From: CAKZKT01 sp034434235
Lineage (GTDB): Bacteria > Chloroflexota > Anaerolineae > CG2-30-64-16
NCBI GenBank assembly: GCA_034434235.1
Contig: DAOTZV010000054.1
Coordinates: 1-52,788, forward strand
Direction: 5' to 3'
Length of the DNA stretch: 52,788 nt
The first letter of the stretch is position 1. Each line of letters begins with the position of its first letter. The notes beneath the pieces are model-generated. The model ran no database searches. It was not told the origin of the DNA and saw nothing but the letters and a program-made list of their open reading frames with translations. Both the position numbers and the translations under genes were made by a program. Shown here piece by piece: positions 1 to 11,680 of this stretch.

Positions 1-88
1 CCGCCGGCCAGGCGGCCGCCACAAGGGCCGGCCCCAACAAGACAAGGGTCAAGAGCAGGCGCAAGACAGCAGGCAGAGGATACGACAT
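1..88 (-). CDS. N-terminus of secreted or membrane protein, cut by window edge
   Basis: An open frame on the minus strand starts at ATG 88 and runs off the left edge of the window. The visible 29 residues begin MSYPLPAVLRLLLTLVLL and continue with a hydrophobic Ala/Leu/Val stretch, so this is a signal peptide or first membrane helix. A good ribosome site (AGGAG) lies about 10 nt upstream of the ATG, and a near-consensus minus-strand promoter sits at 172-200. The gene is divergent from carA. Nothing about its function can be read from this fragment. Confidence 0.6.
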   Translation of the reverse strand, partial: MSYPLPAVLRLLLTLVLLGPALVAAAWPA

Positions 89-171
89 CGGCGATTGCTC
101 CTGTGAGGTGACAGGCCCGCCTTCCGGCCGGAAGACGGACCCGGCGCGACTGGAGAAGCCAAGGCAGCAAA

Positions 172-200
172 AGTATACACCGATCGTGGCCGACGATCAA
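172..200 (-). promoter_or_regulatory. Promoter for the leftmost minus-strand gene
   Basis: Read on the minus strand, TTGATC (200-195) and TATACT (177-172) are separated by exactly 17 bp. It points at the truncated gene starting at 88 and is divergent from the carA promoter. A 14-bp perfect palindrome (CTTCCGGCCGGAAG, 121-134) falls in the resulting 5' UTR. Confidence 0.6.
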
Positions 201-245
201 GTCCGGCCGGCCATTCCCAGGGCAATCATGGAGACCGACGACAGA

Positions 246-274
246 TTGCCAGGAAACCCCTGTGATGCTATAAT
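246..274 (+). promoter_or_regulatory. carAB promoter
   Basis: TTGCCA (246-251), a 17-bp spacer ending in TGC (extended -10), and a perfect TATAAT (269-274). The start site would be near 281, giving a leader of about 35 nt before the carA ATG at 316. Confidence 0.7.
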
Positions 275-315
275 CCGGGCGCAAGAATCATCCCGGAGCA
301 AGATCTGTCGAAACC

Positions 316-1461
316 ATGCTCATCACTGATTCCTCCACCGGCCGGCGCTCCGACCCGCCGCCCGCCCTCCTGGCCCTGGCCGACGGCACGTTGTGGCCCG
401 GCCGGGCGTTCGGCGCGGCCGGCGAACGCACCGGCGAACTGGTCTTCAACACCGGCATGACCGGCTATCAGGAAGTGTTGACCGATCCCTCGTACCACGG
501 CCAGATCCCGGTCATGACCCAGCCGCACATCGGCAATTACGGCGTCAACGAGGAGGACGACGAATCGGACCGCTGCTGGGTGGCGGGCTTCGTCGTGCGT
601 GCGGCCAGTCCGATCGCCAGCAACTGGCGCGCCGTCGGCACGCTGGACGCCTATCTCAAGGCGCGCGGGGTGGTCGCCATGACCGACGTGGACACCCGCG
701 CGCTGGTGCGTCACGTGCGCATCCACGGCGCGATGAACGCCGCGCTCTCCACCGTCAACCTCGACGGCGAGCGCCTGATCGCCCTGGCCCGCGCCGCGGC
801 CGACATGAACGGCCTCGACCTGGTGCGCCACGTCACCTGCGCGGCGCCCTACGAGGTGCCGGCCCGGCCCGACCCGCGCGTGACGCACCGCGAGCTGCAC
901 GTCGTCGCCTACGACTTCGGCATCAAGCGCAACATCCTGCGCGAGCTGGCGCGACGCAATTGCCGGATCACCGTCGTGCCGGCGCACACATCGGCCGCGG
1001 ACGCGCTGGCGCTCCGGCCCGACGGCGTCTTCCTGTCCAACGGCCCGGGCGATCCGGCCGCGGTGACCTACGCCATCGAGACCACGAAGGCGCTCCTGGG
1101 CCGCGTGCCGATCTTCGGCATCTGCCTGGGGCATCAGATCCTGGCGCTGGCGCTCGGCGGGACGACCTATAAGCTCAAGTTCGGCCACCGCGGCAGCAAC
1201 CAGCCCGTGCAACATCACGCCACGCGCGGCATCGCCATCTCCAGCCACAACCACGGCTTCGCGGTGCGCCGCGATAGCCTGCCGGCGTCGGTCATCGTAA
1301 CCCACGTCAACCTCAACGACGGCTGCGTCGAGGGGTTGGCCGCGCCCGACCTGCGCGCCTTCTCCGTGCAGTATCACCCGGAGGCCGCGCCCGGCCCGCA
1401 CGACGCGCTGGGTCTGTTCGACGATTTCGTCGCGCTCATGCTACATGTAGGGCGAAATTAA
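316..1461 (+). CDS. carA: Carbamoyl-phosphate synthase small (glutaminase) subunit
   Basis: CarA hydrolyses glutamine and channels ammonia to CarB for carbamoyl phosphate, feeding pyrimidine and arginine synthesis. The 381-aa protein has the N-terminal CarA domain (FNTGMTGYQEVLTDPSY) and a C-terminal class I glutamine amidotransferase domain. The nucleophile is Cys270 in GICLGHQ; the catalytic His354 and Glu356 sit in QYHPEA. Length is normal for the family. It lies 59 bp ahead of carB, probably cotranscribed from the promoter at 246-274. GGAG at 295-298 is rather far from the ATG, so the ribosome site is weak. Oddity: the last six codons and the TAA stop (1459-1461) lie inside a 30-bp perfect palindrome, so the native 3' end appears to have been replaced by a repeat. 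Confidence 0.97.
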   Translation: MLITDSSTGRRSDPPPALLALADGTLWPGRAFGAAGERTGELVFNTGMTGYQEVLTDPSYHGQIPVMTQPHIGNYGVNEEDDESDRCWVAGFVVRAASPIASNWRAVGTLDAYLKARGVVAMTDVDTRALVRHVRIHGAMNAALSTVNLDGERLIALARAAADMNGLDLVRHVTCAAPYEVPARPDPRVTHRELHVVAYDFGIKRNILRELARRNCRITVVPAHTSAADALALRPDGVFLSNGPGDPAAVTYAIETTKALLGRVPIFGICLGHQILALALGGTTYKLKFGHRGSNQPVQHHATRGIAISSHNHGFAVRRDSLPASVIVTHVNLNDGCVEGLAAPDLRAFSVQYHPEAAPGPHDALGLFDDFVALMLHVGRN

Positions 1462-1494
1462 TTTCGCCCTACATAGGCGAAATGAATTTCGCCT
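1445..1494. repeat. Two GTAGGGC-family palindromes at the carA stop
   Basis: 1445-1474 is a perfect 30-bp palindrome (arms ATGTAGGGCGAAATT / AATTTCGCCCTACAT) whose centre contains the carA TAA stop. 1475-1494 is a second palindrome, AGGCGAAAT-GA-ATTTCGCCT. The same family occurs at 41467-41492 and as a four-unit array at 49336-49456. Transcribed, each forms a hairpin in the carA-carB intercistronic gap, where it could affect mRNA stability. Confidence 0.85.
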
Positions 1495-1520
1495 TACAAG
1501 TGTCAGGATAGCAGCTTCGT

Positions 1521-4784
<3,264 letters not shown>

Positions 4785-4797
4785 ACCAGGAGGTCCC

Positions 4798-5805
4798 ATG
4801 AAGATCAGAAAGCTGATGCGTGCGATGGTCCTGGAAGAGCCGGGCCGGCCGCTGGCGCCGGCCTGCCTGCCGACGCCGCAGCCCGGCCCGGGCCAGGTGC
4901 TCGTCCGCGTGCGCGCGTGCGGCGTCTGCCGCACCGACCTGCACATCCTCGACGGCGAGCTGGACCGGCCCAAGCTGCCGTTGATCCTCGGCCACGAGAT
5001 CGCCGGCGAGGTGGCCGCGCTAGGCGAAGGCGTGACGCAGTTCCAGGTCGGCGATCGGATCGGCGTGCCGTGGCTGGGCTGGACGTGCGGGGAATGCCGC
5101 TTCTGCCGCCGGGGACAGGAGAACCTGTGCGAACGCGCCCGCTTCACCGGCTACACGCTGGACGGCGGCTACGCCGACTACACCGTGGCCGATCAGCGCT
5201 ACTGCTTCCGCCTGCCCGACGGCTACGATTTCGTCGAGGCCGCGCCGCTCCTGTGCGCCGGGTTGATCGGCTACCGCTCCTACCGCATGGCCGGGCCCGA
5301 TGCGCAACGGCTGGGCATCTACGGCTTCGGCGCGGCCGCGCACATCATCGCGCAGATCGCCGTACACCAGGGCCGCCAGGTCTACGCGTTCACCCGCCCC
5401 GGCGACGCCGAGACGCAGGCCTTTGCGCGGCGGCTGGGCGCGACTTGGGCCGGCGACTCCACGGAGCTGCCGCCTGATCCACTCGACGCGGCGATCATCT
5501 TCGCGCCGGTGGGCGCGCTGGTGCCGGCCGCGTTGCGCGCGGTGGCCCCGGGGGGCGTCGTGGTGTGCGGCGGCATCCACATGAGCGACATCCCGTCCTT
5601 TCCCTACCACATCCTGTGGCAGGAGCGCGTCGTCCGCTCGGTGGCCAACCTGACGCGCCAGGACGGCGAAGAGCTGTTGGCGGCCGCGCGCGCGGCCGAT
5701 GTGCGGCCCAGCGTCCAGCCGTTCGGCCTGACGCAGGCCAACGAGGCGCTGGAGCGCCTGCGCCGCGGCCAGATCACGGGCGCGGCCGTACTGGTGCTGG
5801 AGTAG
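4798..5805 (+). CDS. Zinc-dependent alcohol dehydrogenase (AdhA-like MDR family)
   Basis: Medium-chain NAD(P)-dependent alcohol dehydrogenase of the AdhA type. Catalytic zinc ligands are visible in RACGVCRTDLH and in LGHEIAGEV; the structural zinc cluster is the four-cysteine CGECRFCRRGQENLC, followed by GYTLDGGYADY typical of this subfamily. The Rossmann core shows GIYGFGAAAH. I chose ATG 4798 (335 aa) because AGGAGG ends 4 nt upstream at 4788-4793; an earlier in-frame ATG at 4771 would overlap carB. It follows carB by 13 bp and may be read through from it, but shares no pathway with it. Substrate cannot be told from sequence. Confidence 0.9.
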   Translation: MKIRKLMRAMVLEEPGRPLAPACLPTPQPGPGQVLVRVRACGVCRTDLHILDGELDRPKLPLILGHEIAGEVAALGEGVTQFQVGDRIGVPWLGWTCGECRFCRRGQENLCERARFTGYTLDGGYADYTVADQRYCFRLPDGYDFVEAAPLLCAGLIGYRSYRMAGPDAQRLGIYGFGAAAHIIAQIAVHQGRQVYAFTRPGDAETQAFARRLGATWAGDSTELPPDPLDAAIIFAPVGALVPAALRAVAPGGVVVCGGIHMSDIPSFPYHILWQERVVRSVANLTRQDGEELLAAARAADVRPSVQPFGLTQANEALERLRRGQITGAAVLVLE

Positions 5806-5809
5806 ACGC

Positions 5810-6457
5810 ATGTTTCAAGTCACCGACCCCGGCGCGCGGGCGCTGTGGGGCCTCATCATCATCCTGCTCGTGGGCCTGATGGTCGGCTCATGGTTGAACC
5901 GTCGGCGCAGCAAGGCCATCGGCCTCTGGCTGCAGGCGGGACTGGCCCAGCTCGGCGGCCGGACGTCGTGGCGCTGGGTGCGCGGCATGAGCTCCGGCGC
6001 GCAGATCACGATCGAAGGCGCCAACCGGCCGTTCGCCCGGCTGGAGATCGGCTACTATCTGCTGACGCGCGAGTTTCCGCTGCTCTGGGGCATCGAGCGG
6101 CTGCGCGGCCAACGCGACCTGCTGACGGTGCGCGGCGACCTGCGCGAGCCGCCGCGTGGCGAGGTCGAGATCGTGCCGGCCGCGGGCGACCTGCGCCGGA
6201 AGCTGGCCGATCAGCCCGGCGCCGACGCGTTCTGGTGGGAAGACGGCCCGGCCGGATTGGCCATCGCCGGCCGGGGCGAGGGCGCCAGGGCCGCGGCGGG
6301 CAAGCTGCGGCCGTTCGTCGAGCAATACGGCCCGCACATCCGCCGGCTGTCGCTCCGCCCCCGGCGGCCGCATCTGATGCTCTTCCTGAACCTGGCCGGG
6401 CCCGAGGCCGCGCCGGCCTCCGAGCTGATCCGCACACTTCGCAAGGCGCTGGATTAA
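5810..6457 (+). CDS. Uncharacterised single-pass membrane protein
   Basis: 215 aa starting 4 nt after the dehydrogenase stop, so probably in the same transcript. Residues about 12-30 (ALWGLIIILLVGLMVGSW) form one membrane helix followed by an Arg/Lys-rich NRRRSK segment, so the ~180-residue remainder is likely cytoplasmic. The soluble part has alternating hydrophobic strands and a QYGPHIRRLSLRPRRPHLML motif near the C-terminus. I do not recognise a known domain. The frame is uninterrupted and codon use matches the neighbours, so I treat it as a real gene. Confidence 0.75.
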   Translation: MFQVTDPGARALWGLIIILLVGLMVGSWLNRRRSKAIGLWLQAGLAQLGGRTSWRWVRGMSSGAQITIEGANRPFARLEIGYYLLTREFPLLWGIERLRGQRDLLTVRGDLREPPRGEVEIVPAAGDLRRKLADQPGADAFWWEDGPAGLAIAGRGEGARAAAGKLRPFVEQYGPHIRRLSLRPRRPHLMLFLNLAGPEAAPASELIRTLRKALD

Positions 6458-6540
6458 CCCGGTTTGCTTGTTGTAGAAAATGACTTCATTATTCGTTTGA
6501 CCATATTTATTTGAATTGCCGATCGGTATCTTCTCAACAA

Positions 6541-6600
6541 AATGGGGGGCGACGGAAGTTGCAGACCCCCTTTGAGCGAGCTTGCAGCCGGTCTGCCCGC
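6541..6600. repeat. Degenerate GGTCTG-type repeat in AT-richer gap 6458-6689
   Basis: The gap 6458-6689 begins with AT-rich DNA unlike its surroundings. At 6541-6600 it carries GCAGACCCCCTTTGAGCGAG followed by GCCGGTCTGC, a decayed version of the modules in the 52374-52670 array (AGCCGGTCTGYGACCGG and GGGGGTCRCAGACCCCC). No terminal repeats remain. I see no gene or clear promoter in this gap. Confidence 0.5.
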
Positions 6601-6689
6601 CCTGACCTCCGGCCACACGGGCCAGGGCGACCGGCGTTCCCTGGATTATCGAGAGGATACGCCGATTAAAACAAGTCAGGAGCAGGCAA

Positions 6690-7865
6690 ATGAATGCGGA
6701 GACTGTCGCAACTCTGCTGTCAGCAGGCGAGGGAGAGCACGTCGAATTCAAGGAGAAATACAGCTCACGCATTATCGAGAGCCTGGTGGCGTTTGCTAAC
6801 ACAACCGGCGGATGCGTACTGATCGGCGTCAACGATCGAGGGCAAATCGTCGGTCTCGCGGATGCTAATCGCGTGGCCGAAAGCGTACTCAGTGCATGTC
6901 GCGAAGCGGTCAGTCCACCGCTGTCACCCGCCATTGAAATCATCAGGCGGCCAGAAGGCGTGTTGGTCATTGCGCAGATCAATGCAACGGGCCGAATGCA
7001 CACCAAGAGCGGCGCAGTGTTTGTCCGCCATGGCCGACAGACGCGTCGCGCAACGGCCGAAGAAATCCGCCGGTTGACGCTGCGCGAAATGCCGGAGGTG
7101 TACGAGTCCCTTCCTTGCCCGGGCGCACGATGGGCCGACCTGGATGAGGCGGCATTGCGCAAGTACTTTTCGGCGCGGGCCCCCGGCGCGGTGGACCAAC
7201 AGGGTTTGAGCCTGGAGACATTGGCTATCGGTCAAAAGTTCGCCATCCAATCCGATAACACGGTCGTGCCGACAGTCGCCGGCTGCGTCCTGTTCGGCAG
7301 CCATCCCGAGTGGCTACAACCAGCCTGGCGGATCACCGCATTGCGTTTCAGTGGCACTGAAATCACCGCGCCCATTGTGGATCGGTTGGATACCCAAGGC
7401 CCGGCATTGCGGGCAATCGAGCAGGCCGAAGCTTTCCTGCGCAGAAACCTGAGGGTCGCCCGGCTCTTGGTGGATCGCGGCACTCACTTTGAGGAACAGG
7501 ATGTGCCGGAATACCCGCTGGCTGCCGCGCACGAGGCCATTGCCAATGCAGTAGCGCATCGCGATTATGCTGTACCTTCCCCCGTCTTTGTCCGGCTCTT
7601 CGATGACCGCCTGGAGATCCAAAATCCCGGCGGCCTGTTGCCCGGCCTCACTCTGGAACAGGTGCTGGCGGGCGGGGAATCGCGGCGGCGCAATCCGGTG
7701 ATCGCCGAGGTGCTGCGCCAGATGGGCAAGATGACGACCGTCGGTCGCGGCCTGGTGCTCATTCGTCAGGCCATGATCGAATTGGGATCGCCGTCGCCGG
7801 AATTCGTCAGCGATAACCAGACTTTTCGAGTGACGTTGCCATCGCGTCACACAAAACTGCGTTAG
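6690..7865 (+). CDS. AlbA_2 / RecG-like ATP-binding regulator (COG2865 type)
   Basis: 391 aa. The N-terminal third is an AlbA_2 (Schlafen-type) domain: GEGEHVEFKEKYSS near residue 12, then GGCVLIGVNDRGQIVG. The C-terminal half carries a GHKL-type ATPase signature, AAHEAIANAVAHRDY, followed by LEIQNPGGLLPGL. This arrangement is known from putative transcriptional regulators misnamed as RecG-like helicases. AGGAG lies 7 nt before ATG 6690. Base composition and codon use are visibly less GC-biased than in adjacent genes, and a degenerate repeat precedes it. That suggests acquisition by transfer. Such genes often occur near defence or mobile loci, but none is seen beside it. Confidence 0.85.
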   Translation: MNAETVATLLSAGEGEHVEFKEKYSSRIIESLVAFANTTGGCVLIGVNDRGQIVGLADANRVAESVLSACREAVSPPLSPAIEIIRRPEGVLVIAQINATGRMHTKSGAVFVRHGRQTRRATAEEIRRLTLREMPEVYESLPCPGARWADLDEAALRKYFSARAPGAVDQQGLSLETLAIGQKFAIQSDNTVVPTVAGCVLFGSHPEWLQPAWRITALRFSGTEITAPIVDRLDTQGPALRAIEQAEAFLRRNLRVARLLVDRGTHFEEQDVPEYPLAAAHEAIANAVAHRDYAVPSPVFVRLFDDRLEIQNPGGLLPGLTLEQVLAGGESRRRNPVIAEVLRQMGKMTTVGRGLVLIRQAMIELGSPSPEFVSDNQTFRVTLPSRHTKLR

Positions 7866-7886
7866 CCTTCACATCAGGAGTTTGCC

Positions 7887-9656
7887 ATGTCTGCCGAACC
7901 GATTGCCCTGGTGGTCCACGCCACGCACGAAGCCGGCCTCAAGATCGGCGGCATCGGCGCGGTGTTCGACGGCCTGCTCAGCTCGCCGGCCTACAACGCC
8001 GCGGTCGGCCGCACCATCCTGGTCGGCCCGATGAACCGCTGGAACACAGCCGAGATGACCCAACTGACGGCGCCCCGCAACCGTCTGGAGATCATCTACT
8101 CGTCGCTGCACGGCATCAATCAGGCGCCGCCGGAACTGGCCGACCGGCTGCGCGGCATCGAAGAGCGGATGAGCGTCCACCTGCTCTACGGCACGCGGCA
8201 GTTCGGCGATGCCCGCCACGAGGTGATCCTGGTAGACGCGAACGATATCGCCGGCGAAGTGGTGAACGCCTACAAGTATTATCTGTGGCAACACTGGGGC
8301 CTGCCATGCGATCAACTGGAAAAGGTCCACGAAGTCAACATCTATCTGAACGCGGCCGAGCCGCTCTACGAAGCGATCGAAGCGGTGACGGCCGACCTGT
8401 CGCCGGTGGCCAGGCGCTATATCATCGCGCACGAATGGCTGGGATTGCCGGTGGTCTTCAGCGCCATCCTGCGCGATCCGAACCGCTACAAGACGATCTT
8501 CTACGCGCACGAAGTGGCCACCGCGCGGCTGTTGGTCGAAGAGCACAGCGGCCACGATACCCGCTTCTACAATGCCCTGCGGTTGGCGCAGGCGCAGGGT
8601 TACCGATTGGACGAGGTCTTCGGCGATCAGGGCTGGTTCTACAAACACGCGATCATCCAGCGCGCCGGCGTGTGCGACCGCATCTTCGCGGTCGGCGACC
8701 TGGTGGTGGACGAATTGCGCTTTCTCGGCGGCGTTTTCCGCGACGCCGGGATTGATCTGGTCTACAACGGCATCCCCTATGCGCCGATCACCCTCGAGCA
8801 AAAGCTGCGCAGCCGTGAGCGGTTGCGCCAATACGCCGAAAACCTCCTCGGCTACCGGCCCGACTACGTCTTCAGCCATGTCTCGCGCATGGTGCTCAGC
8901 AAGGCATTTTGGCGCGATGTGCGGGTGCTCGAACACCTGGAGTGGTCGCTGGCCGCGCGCGGGCAAACCGCCGTGCTCTTCGTGGTCTCGACCGTCCTGC
9001 CCACGGGCCGCCGGCCCGAAGATGTCTACCGGTGGGAACAAGAATACGGCTGGCCGGTGGGCCATCGGGCCGACAACGGCGACCTGCAGGGCGCGGAAAC
9101 CGATCTCTTCTTCCATGTGTTCGAGCCGTTCCACTGGGGCCGCCACGCCATCCGCATCGTGCTGATCAATCAGTTCGGCTTCGACCGCGCCCGCTGCGGC
9201 CTGCGCATGCCCGAGGACATGACCTTCAACGACCTGCGCATCGGCACCGATCTGGAGTTCGGCCAGTCCATCTACGAGCCGTTCGGCATCGCCCAGTTGG
9301 AGCCGTTGACGGCCGGCGCGCTGTGCGTGGTATCCAACGTCTGCGGTTGCATAGGCTTCGTCAGGCGGGCGGCCCCTGAGCGCCCTGCGGGGAACGTGGT
9401 CGTGGCCGATTACGTGAGCCTGCCGCCTGGCTGGCACCTCTACAGCCCCTGGGACGCCTTGCGCATCGAACGCACGACGCGCGACAGCATCGAGGCCCAC
9501 AACAGCCTGTTGGCCGCCCAACAGATCGCCGACCGCCTGCCGCGCAACGACGAAGAGCGGGCGCGACTGCTGGCAGAGGGCCAGCGCGTCGCCGCGCGGA
9601 TGAGCTGGGAGGTGGTGGTGCGCGACTATCTGCTGCCGGGATTGGCCGCGGCTTGA
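7887..9656 (+). CDS. Glycogen/starch-synthase-like glycosyltransferase
   Basis: 589 aa, cytoplasmic, GT-B fold by motif. The N-terminus has HEAGLKIGGIGAVFDGL, which resembles the KxGGL nucleotide-sugar loop of glycogen synthases; near residue 470 SIYEPFGIAQLEPLTAGAL matches the EPCGLxQLxAM acceptor/donor motif of GT5/GT3-like enzymes. The stretch between is divergent and longer than in bacterial GlgA (about 480 aa). It could make a storage glucan or an unrelated polysaccharide. AGGAG precedes ATG 7887 by about 6 nt. It ends 4 bp from the convergent coaX stop. Family-level call firm, exact product uncertain. Confidence 0.75.
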   Translation: MSAEPIALVVHATHEAGLKIGGIGAVFDGLLSSPAYNAAVGRTILVGPMNRWNTAEMTQLTAPRNRLEIIYSSLHGINQAPPELADRLRGIEERMSVHLLYGTRQFGDARHEVILVDANDIAGEVVNAYKYYLWQHWGLPCDQLEKVHEVNIYLNAAEPLYEAIEAVTADLSPVARRYIIAHEWLGLPVVFSAILRDPNRYKTIFYAHEVATARLLVEEHSGHDTRFYNALRLAQAQGYRLDEVFGDQGWFYKHAIIQRAGVCDRIFAVGDLVVDELRFLGGVFRDAGIDLVYNGIPYAPITLEQKLRSRERLRQYAENLLGYRPDYVFSHVSRMVLSKAFWRDVRVLEHLEWSLAARGQTAVLFVVSTVLPTGRRPEDVYRWEQEYGWPVGHRADNGDLQGAETDLFFHVFEPFHWGRHAIRIVLINQFGFDRARCGLRMPEDMTFNDLRIGTDLEFGQSIYEPFGIAQLEPLTAGALCVVSNVCGCIGFVRRAAPERPAGNVVVADYVSLPPGWHLYSPWDALRIERTTRDSIEAHNSLLAAQQIADRLPRNDEERARLLAEGQRVAARMSWEVVVRDYLLPGLAAA

Positions 9657-9660
9657 AAGG

Positions 9661-10425
9661 CTACCGGTTCATCTCGTAGATGATCCGCAACCCGTCCAAC
9701 GTCAACCACGGGTCCACGTGTTGGATGACGGGCGTTTCGCGCGCCACCTTCTCGGCCAGGCCGCCGGTGGCGATCACCTTCATGTTTTCGCCCAGCTCGC
9801 GGCGGAAGCGCGCCACCAGCCCCTCGACCAGGCCGATGTAGCCGAAGAAGATGCCGGCCTGGAGCGCCATCACCGTGTTCGTGCCGATCGCCTTCGCCGG
9901 CGGCGCGATCTCGACGCGGTAGAGCTTGGCCGCGCGGGCGAAGAGCGCCTCGGCCGCGATGCCGATGCCGGGCGCAATGGCGCCGCCCAGGTAATCCCCC
10001 TCCGCGGTGATCGCGTCGAAGGTCGTGGCGGTGCCGAAGTCTACCACGCAGGCCGGGCCGCCGTACTTCGCCTTCACCGCCGCGCAATCCACCACCCGGT
10101 CGGCGCCCACCTCGCGCGGGTTCTCGTAGCGGATGCGCACGCCGGTCTTCACGCCGGCATCCACCACCAGCGGTTCCTGCTCCAGGTAGCCCCGACACAC
10201 CTCCCGGAAGACGCCCGTGAGGGCCGGCACGACGCTGGCCAGCGCCACGCCGGTCACCGCCGTGGTCGCTACCCCCCGATGCGCCAGGAGCTGAAGCAGC
10301 AGGATGCCGTACTCATCGGGCATCCGGTCGTGGACGGTGGCCACGCGCCAGGTGGCGTGCAGCCGCTCGCCCTGGTAGACCCCCAGGGTGATGTTGGTAT
10401 TGCCGATGTCTATCGCCAGTAGCAT
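9661..10425 (-). CDS. coaX: Type III pantothenate kinase
   Basis: CoaX phosphorylates pantothenate, the first committed step of CoA synthesis. 254 aa with the ASKHA-fold motifs of the type III enzyme: MLLAIDIGNTNITLGVY at the N-terminus, GADRVVDCAAVKAKYG, and DFGTATTFDAI. Length is standard. It is the last gene of the minus-strand panB-panE-panC-panD-coaX run, 13 bp after panD, so precursor synthesis and its phosphorylation are encoded together. Confidence 0.96.
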   Translation of the reverse strand: MLLAIDIGNTNITLGVYQGERLHATWRVATVHDRMPDEYGILLLQLLAHRGVATTAVTGVALASVVPALTGVFREVCRGYLEQEPLVVDAGVKTGVRIRYENPREVGADRVVDCAAVKAKYGGPACVVDFGTATTFDAITAEGDYLGGAIAPGIGIAAEALFARAAKLYRVEIAPPAKAIGTNTVMALQAGIFFGYIGLVEGLVARFRRELGENMKVIATGGLAEKVARETPVIQHVDPWLTLDGLRIIYEMNR

Positions 10426-10438
10426 GATGCACGCTCCT

Positions 10439-10825
10439 CTAACAGCAAGTCTCTCCTGCCACCTCGGCCCGCCGGACTTCGGCGATGCGATTGTGCTCGT
10501 CCATCAACAGTACGGTCGGCGCCCAGTCTTCCGGCGGTGGCTCCGGCAAGTGAGCGTAGGCCATGATAATGACCTTATCGCCTACGTGCACCAGGCGGGC
10601 GGCTGCGCCGTTGAGTTCGATGGCCCCACTGCCGGCCGGCCCCGCGATGACGTAAGTCTCCAGCCGCGCGCCGTTGTCCACGTCTACCACATGCACCTGC
10701 TCGTAAGGCCGGATGCCCGAAGCTTTGAGCAACTCACAGTCAATCGTGATCGAGCCGACGTAGTGCACGTTGGCGGCCGTCACCGTCGCGCGGTGGATCT
10801 TGGCGAGTAAAAATGTGCGATACAC
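10439..10825 (-). CDS. panD: Aspartate 1-decarboxylase
   Basis: PanD makes beta-alanine from aspartate with a pyruvoyl cofactor formed by self-cleavage. The 128-aa proenzyme shows the cleavage site Gly24-Ser25 in NVHYVGSITID, preceded by KIHRATVT. The start is GTG at 10825, whose first base is the last base of the panC TAG stop, so the two are translationally coupled. Beta-alanine is the direct substrate of PanC encoded upstream. Confidence 0.97.
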   Translation of the reverse strand: MYRTFLLAKIHRATVTAANVHYVGSITIDCELLKASGIRPYEQVHVVDVDNGARLETYVIAGPAGSGAIELNGAAARLVHVGDKVIIMAYAHLPEPPPEDWAPTVLLMDEHNRIAEVRRAEVAGETCC

Positions 10826-11661
10826 TATCCCTCCAGCAACATGTTGTCAATCAATCGCGCCTTGCCGATCCGCACGGCCAGCGAGAGGAGCACGCCCCGG
10901 CTGCAATCGCCCAGCTCGACCAGGGTGGTCGGGTCGGCCGCGCTGACGTATTCGGGGCGCGCCAGCGGCTCGGCCGCGAGGACGCCGCGCATGATCGCGC
11001 GCAGGCGCTCGCCGTCATGCTCGCCGGCCAGCCAGGCGTCGCGCGCCGCGCAGAGGGCGCGATAGAGCACCGGCGCGGCCGCGCGCTGCTCCGGCGTCAG
11101 GTAGACGTTGCGCGAGGACATCGCCAGGCCGTCGGGCTCGCGCACGATGGGGCAGACGACTACCTCCAGAGGGAAGTTCAGGTCGCGCACCATCTGCTGG
11201 ATGACCACCGCCTGCTGCGCGTCCTTCTGGCCGAAGTAGGCCCGGTCGGGCTGAAACACGTTGAACAGCTTGGCGACCACCGTCGCCACGCCCCGGAAAT
11301 GGCCCGGCCGCGCCGCGCCCTCCAGCGGCTTCGTCACCTCTTCGACCGTCACGTAGGTCTGATAGCCGGCCGGATAGACCTCTTCGACCGGCGGCGCCCA
11401 CACCAGATCTACGCCGGCCGCTTCCAACAGGCGCAGATCGCGCTCAAGGTCGCGCGGGTAGGCCGCCAGGTCCTCGGTCGGCCCGAACTGGGTCGGGTTG
11501 ACGAAGATCGAGACCCCCACATGGTCGTTTTCCTGCCGCGCCCGCTCGACCAGTGACAGGTGCCCGGCGTGCAGATACCCCATCGTGGGCACCAATCCCC
11601 AGCTTCCTGTCAGTTCCCGGCGAATGCGCCGGACATCGGAGATGGTTTGTACGACGTGCAT
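10825..11661 (-). CDS. panC: Pantothenate synthetase
   Basis: PanC condenses pantoate and beta-alanine using ATP. 278 aa with GLVPTMGYLHAGHLSLVERA (the HIGH-like nucleotide site near residue 30), SIFVNPTQFGPTEDL, AYFGQKDAQQ and MSSRNVYL (KMSKS equivalent). ATG 11661 has AGGAG 7 nt upstream. Immediately upstream of that ribosome site on the coding strand lie heptameric ACGTTTN repeats, separating panC from panE by about 147 bp; whether panC has its own promoter there is unclear. Confidence 0.97.
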   Translation of the reverse strand: MHVVQTISDVRRIRRELTGSWGLVPTMGYLHAGHLSLVERARQENDHVGVSIFVNPTQFGPTEDLAAYPRDLERDLRLLEAAGVDLVWAPPVEEVYPAGYQTYVTVEEVTKPLEGAARPGHFRGVATVVAKLFNVFQPDRAYFGQKDAQQAVVIQQMVRDLNFPLEVVVCPIVREPDGLAMSSRNVYLTPEQRAAAPVLYRALCAARDAWLAGEHDGERLRAIMRGVLAAEPLARPEYVSAADPTTLVELGDCSRGVLLSLAVRIGKARLIDNMLLEG

Positions 11662-11680
11662 GGTTTGGCTCCTGGGAAGT

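Noticed and set aside
108..329. 73-codon plus-strand frame before carA
   Set aside because: It spans both divergent promoters, has no ribosome site and overlaps the carA start.
9361..9400. Possible in-frame repeat insertion in the glycosyltransferase (RRAAPERPAG)
   Set aside because: Weak inverted complementarity only and no second copy in the window; could be ordinary sequence variation.
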